NCBI GenBank assembly: GCA_001596155.1
Contig: CP014771.1
Coordinates: forward strand, 62,001-126,000
Source: Hymenobacter psoromatis
GTDB lineage: Bacteria; Bacteroidota; Bacteroidia; Cytophagales; Hymenobacteraceae
Reading direction: 5' to 3'
DNA length: 64,000 nucleotides
The position numbers were made by a program, and so were the translations under genes. Below are positions 60,608 through 64,000 of this stretch, one piece after another. The notes under the pieces were generated by a model, which worked only from the letters and a program-made list of their open reading frames with translations, was not told the DNA's origin and ran no database searches. The stretch's first letter is position 1, and the number at the start of each line of letters is the position of its first letter.

Positions 60608-60721
60608 TGTCATTGCGAGCGCAGCGCGGCAATCTTTCCTGGTCGTTCGCATGAATTGGGTTAGTAACCCTTACGTGAAGGAAAGATTGCCGCGCTTCAC
60701 TTCGTTGCGCTCGCAATGACA
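60608..60721. repeat. family A palindrome between adaptor and pump genes, with a 10-base bulge
   Basis: TGTCATTGCGAGCGCA...GCGGCAATCTTTCC (60608-60639) pairs with 60680-60721 apart from about ten unpaired bases in the right arm. The loop contains GGGTTAGTAACCC (60658-60670). Confidence 0.88.
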
Positions 60722-60751
60722 GGCGATTATAACTAACTCATTAATAGCGCA

Positions 60752-63700
60752 GTGAATAAGTTTATCCAGGGCATTATTGCCTTTTCGCTCAAAAACAGGG
60801 GGTTTATCTTTCTGCTCACGCTGGCGGCGATTATCGCCGGGGTAGTGAGCTACCGGAACACGCCCATCGAGGCGTTCCCGGACGTGACGAACACCGAAAT
60901 CACCATCATCACGCAGTGGCCCGGCCGCTCGGCCGAGGAGATTGAGAAGTTCGTGACCGCGCCCATCGAAATCGCGCTCAACCCGGTGCAGAAAAAGACC
61001 AGCGTGCGCTCGACCACGCTCTTCGGCTTGTCGGTGGTGAAAGTGATTTTTGACGACGGCGTGGACGATGCCTTCGCCCGCGTGCAGGTCAACAACCTGC
61101 TGGCCGGGGCCGACCTGCCCGAGGGGGCCGAGCCCGAGGTGCAGCCGCCCTACGGCCCCACCGGCGAAATCTTCCGCTACACGCTGGCCAGCAAGGACAA
61201 AAGCACCCGCGAGCTGAAAACCATTCAGGACTGGGTTATTGAGCGCAACCTGAAGGCCGTGCCCGGCGTGGCCGACGTGAACAGCTTCGGCGGCGAGGTG
61301 AAAGCCTACGAAATATCGGTGGACCCCAGCAAGTTGCAGGATTTTGGCCTCACGCCGCTGGACCTCTACACCGCCGTGCAGCGCTCCAACATTAACGTGG
61401 GTGGCGACGTGATAAATCAAGGTCAGCAGAACTACGTGGTGCGCGGCATTGGCCTGCTCAACGATATTTCGGACATCAACAACACGGTGGTGAAGACCGT
61501 AAACGGCGCGCCCATCCTGGTGAAGGACGTGGCGCAGGTGCGCGAGTCGGCCCTACCCCGCCTGGGCAAGGTGGGCCGCGGCCTCAACGACGACATGGTG
61601 GAAGGCATCGTGGTGATGCGTAAGGGCGAAAACCCGTCGGAAGTCATTAAGCTGCTGCAAGCCAAAGTGGAGCTGCTGAACGACAAGATTCTGCCGCCCG
61701 ACGTGAAAATCAGCACGTTCTACAACCGCCAGAACCTGATTGACTTCTCGACCGAAACCGTGATTCACAACCTCACCGAGGGCATGATTTTCGTGACGGT
61801 AATTGTTTTCCTGTTCATGGCCGACTGGCGCACTACGGTGATTGTGAGCATCATCATTCCGCTGGCGCTGCTGTTTGCCTTCATTTGCCTGCGGCTGAAG
61901 GGCATGAGCGCCAACCTGCTCAGCATGGGTGCCATCGACTTCGGCATCATCATCGACGGGGCCGTGGTGATGGTGGAAGGCCTCTTTGTGGCGCTCGACC
62001 ACAAGGCCCACGAGGTGGGCATGGAGCGCTTCAACAAGCTCGCCAAGCTGGGCATTATCAAGAAAACCGGCCGCGACATGGGCAAGTCGATTTTCTTTGC
62101 CAAAGCCATCATTATCACCGCGTTGCTGCCGATTTTTTCCTTCGAGAAAGTAGAAGGCAAGGTGTTCTCGCCGCTGGCCTGGACGCTGGGTTTCGCCCTG
62201 CTCGGCGCGCTGATTTTTACGCTGACGCTGGTGCCGGTGCTGGCCTCGATTTTGCTGCGCAAAAACGTGCGGGAAAAGGAAAATTTCTTACTGCGCGCTA
62301 TTAATAAGGGCGCGCGCAAAGTGTTCGTGTTCACCTACGCCCGCAAAACGGCCAGTCTCATCGCGGCCGCCGCCATCGTGGTGGCGGGCATCGGGATGTA
62401 TCAGTTTCTGGGCACCGAATTTCTGCCCGAGCTGAACGAGGGTAGCATTTACGTGCGGGCGCAGCTGCCGCTAAGCATCTCGCTCGACGCGTCGAACAAG
62501 CTCTGTAATGAGATGCGGCGCGTGTTCATCAGTTTCCCGGAGGTGAGCGACGTGGTGAGCCAGACCGGCCGCCCCAACGACGGCACCGACCCCACGGGCT
62601 TCTACAACAACGAGTTTCTGGTGCAAATCAAGCACACCGACGAGGTGCAGAACAACATGAAGCACAAGGCTTACCGCGAAGCGCTCATCGAGCGCATGAA
62701 GGATAAGCTGGACCGCTTTCCGGGGGTAGATTTCAACTTCTCGCAGCCCATTACCGACAACGTGGAGGAAGCCGCCTCGGGCGTGAAAGGCAGCATCGCC
62801 GTCAAAATCTACGGCACCGACCTCAAGCTGATGGAAGGCAAGGCCCGCCAGGTGTTCGAAGTGCTGCAAAAAGTAGCTGGCATCGACGACCTGGGCCTGC
62901 TACGCAACATCGGCCAGCCCGAGCTGCATGCCGACCTCGACGAGCGCCGCATGGCCAGCTACGGCGTGAGCAAGAGCGACGCCAACGCCGTGCTCGAAAT
63001 GGCGGTGGGCGGTAAGCAGGCCAGCCAGATGTATGAGGGCGAGCGCAAGTTTCCCATCCGGGTGCGCTACGAGACGCAGTTCCGCGAGAGCCCGACCGAG
63101 ATTGCCGCCCTCATGGTGCCCACCCAGAGCGGCAAAACCGTGCCCCTGAACGAGATAGCCGACATCAAGCAGGTGACCGGCCCCAGCCTGATTTACCGCG
63201 ACGACAACACCCGTTTCTCGGCCGTCAAGTTTTCGGTGCGGGGTAGGGACCTGGGCTCGGCCATCGCCGAGGCGCAGGAAAAAGTGAACAAAGTGGTGGT
63301 GCTGCCCAAAGGCTATTCCATGAAGTGGACCGGCGACTTTGAGAACCAGCGCCGCGCCTCGCAGCGCCTGGCGCAGGTGGTGCCCATCTCGCTGGCGCTC
63401 ATTTTCTTCATCCTGTTCATCCTGTTTGGCAACCTGAAAGATGCCGGTCTGGTGCTGCTCAACGTGCCGTTTGCCCTCATTGGCGGCATCGCGATGCTGC
63501 TCATTACGCACACCAACTTCTCGATTTCGGCCGGTATCGGCTTCATCGCCTTGTTTGGTATCTGTATTCAAAACGGCGTGATTCTCATCAGCGTCTTCAA
63601 GCAGAACATGCTGGCCAAGATGAGCCTCGACCGCAGCCTGGCCGAGGGGGTAGCCTCCAGGGTGCGCCCGGTGGTGATGACTGCCCTCATGGCCATCATT

Positions 63701-63904
63701 GGCCTCATGCCGGCCGCCCTCAGCACCGGCATCGGCTCCGAAACCAGCAAGCCCCTGGCCATCGTCGTCATCGGCGGCCTGCTCACCGGCACGTTGCTGA
63801 CGCTGTTCATCTTCCCCTTGATTTTCGAGCGCACCTACCGCGCCCAGCACACGCACTACACCGACGACCGGGCCACGCCGCCAGCGGCCGTGCTGGTGCA
63901 TTAG
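60752..63904 (+). CDS. heavy-metal-type RND efflux pump (CusA/CzcA family), second operon
   Basis: This 1050-residue protein starts at GTG (MNKFIQGIIAFSLKNRGFIF). HME features: TNTEITIITQWPGRSAEEIE, PGVADVNSFGGEVKAYEISV, TM4 AIDFGIIIDGAVVMVEGLF and SETSKPLAIVVIGGLLTG. It is a clear paralogue of the pump at 54686, diverged in the periplasmic loops, so the two operons may export different metals or respond to different levels. The C-terminus has a short variable tail rich in His/Thr (RAQHTHYTDD). A family B palindrome begins just after the stop. Confidence 0.95.
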   Translation: MNKFIQGIIAFSLKNRGFIFLLTLAAIIAGVVSYRNTPIEAFPDVTNTEITIITQWPGRSAEEIEKFVTAPIEIALNPVQKKTSVRSTTLFGLSVVKVIFDDGVDDAFARVQVNNLLAGADLPEGAEPEVQPPYGPTGEIFRYTLASKDKSTRELKTIQDWVIERNLKAVPGVADVNSFGGEVKAYEISVDPSKLQDFGLTPLDLYTAVQRSNINVGGDVINQGQQNYVVRGIGLLNDISDINNTVVKTVNGAPILVKDVAQVRESALPRLGKVGRGLNDDMVEGIVVMRKGENPSEVIKLLQAKVELLNDKILPPDVKISTFYNRQNLIDFSTETVIHNLTEGMIFVTVIVFLFMADWRTTVIVSIIIPLALLFAFICLRLKGMSANLLSMGAIDFGIIIDGAVVMVEGLFVALDHKAHEVGMERFNKLAKLGIIKKTGRDMGKSIFFAKAIIITALLPIFSFEKVEGKVFSPLAWTLGFALLGALIFTLTLVPVLASILLRKNVREKENFLLRAINKGARKVFVFTYARKTASLIAAAAIVVAGIGMYQFLGTEFLPELNEGSIYVRAQLPLSISLDASNKLCNEMRRVFISFPEVSDVVSQTGRPNDGTDPTGFYNNEFLVQIKHTDEVQNNMKHKAYREALIERMKDKLDRFPGVDFNFSQPITDNVEEAASGVKGSIAVKIYGTDLKLMEGKARQVFEVLQKVAGIDDLGLLRNIGQPELHADLDERRMASYGVSKSDANAVLEMAVGGKQASQMYEGERKFPIRVRYETQFRESPTEIAALMVPTQSGKTVPLNEIADIKQVTGPSLIYRDDNTRFSAVKFSVRGRDLGSAIAEAQEKVNKVVVLPKGYSMKWTGDFENQRRASQRLAQVVPISLALIFFILFILFGNLKDAGLVLLNVPFALIGGIAMLLITHTNFSISAGIGFIALFGICIQNGVILISVFKQNMLAKMSLDRSLAEGVASRVRPVVMTALMAIIGLMPAALSTGIGSETSKPLAIVVIGGLLTGTLLTLFIFPLIFERTYRAQHTHYTDDRATPPAAVLVH

Positions 63905-63908
63905 CGAA

Positions 63909-64000
63909 GTAGCGCGAACTTTCCAGTCCGTGCGCGAGCAAAGCGAGCAGGTGGCAGCGCGCGGCGCGAACGACAATGCTCGCTTTGCTCGCGCACGAAC
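63909..64000. repeat. family B palindrome, cut by the window edge
   Basis: The left arm begins GTAGCGCGAACTTTCCAGTC at 63909. The matching right arm starts near 63977 (TGCTCGCTTTGCTCGCGCAC) and runs past the window end. Same family as 49203. Confidence 0.85.

Noticed and set aside
62900..63976. Long minus-strand frame over the second metal pump gene
   Set aside because: Same shadow effect; it also spans the terminal palindrome.
1..64000. Insertion sequence, prophage or conjugative element
   Set aside because: No transposase, integrase, relaxase or phage structural gene found on either strand; only non-coding palindromes suggest mobility.

Overview
The window looks like the chromosome of a GC-rich member of the Bacteroidota, most likely Hymenobacter or a close relative (Cytophagales). 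The evidence is a SusC/SusD/SusE cluster, a TonB-dependent receptor paired with a DUF4249-type lipoprotein, a DUF5687-like membrane protein, and promoters of the Bacteroidota type (TTTG-N19-TAnnTTTG). Genus is inferred from gene content and codon use, not from a marker gene. I see no rRNA, CRISPR array, prophage or intact insertion sequence. One tRNA (Ser-GGA) is present.

Layout. 1-5.5 kb (minus): a glycan-uptake cluster susC-susD-susE, with susE cut by the window edge. 6.2-10 kb (plus): a secreted unknown, a DinB-fold protein, a two-domain esterase, a short terminated transcript, and a phenylalanine-hydroxylase homologue that lacks both iron-binding histidines. 10-17 kb (minus): dienelactone hydrolase, ABC1 kinase, a TetR-like protein, photolyase, SDR, a VapBC-type toxin-antitoxin pair, and an EamA transporter coupled to a tiny unknown gene. 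17-24 kb (plus): rarA, sppA, an M1 peptidase and purine nucleoside phosphorylase, whose stop codon overlaps that of a second PIN toxin. 24-28.6 kb (minus): antitoxin, DUF4249, TonB receptor, thioredoxin. 28.7-33 kb (plus): polysaccharide deacetylase, GT2, GNAT, TatD and asparaginase, then tRNA-Ser and an 800-base stretch without genes.

34-40 kb (plus): a complete HAE-type RND efflux operon (adaptor, pump, outer-membrane lipoprotein). 40-43 kb: a BLUF photoreceptor and an ABC ATPase/membrane-protein pair. 43-48.7 kb (minus): TetR, cytochrome b, aminotransferase, bifunctional-nuclease family protein, etfA and etfB. 49-64 kb (plus): an OmpR-type response regulator and histidine kinase, followed by two complete heavy-metal-type tripartite efflux operons in tandem (outer-membrane factor, adaptor, CzcA/CusA-type pump, twice).

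Most unusual signals. (1) Arrays of a TTCTAAT-like heptamer spaced exactly 11 bases (4 copies and 7 copies) lie in front of the two metal-efflux operons just downstream of the two-component system. They look like operator arrays for that response regulator. (2) Long, often perfect inverted repeats (stems of about 17-48 bp) of several sequence families occupy many intergenic gaps, including gaps inside operons. One repeat lies in frame inside the polysaccharide deacetylase gene. (3) The heptamer GGGGTAG/CTACCCC is scattered on both strands, in genes and between them, far more often than base composition predicts. (4) The hydroxylase homologue without iron ligands sits behind a separately promoted, terminated leader-like transcript.
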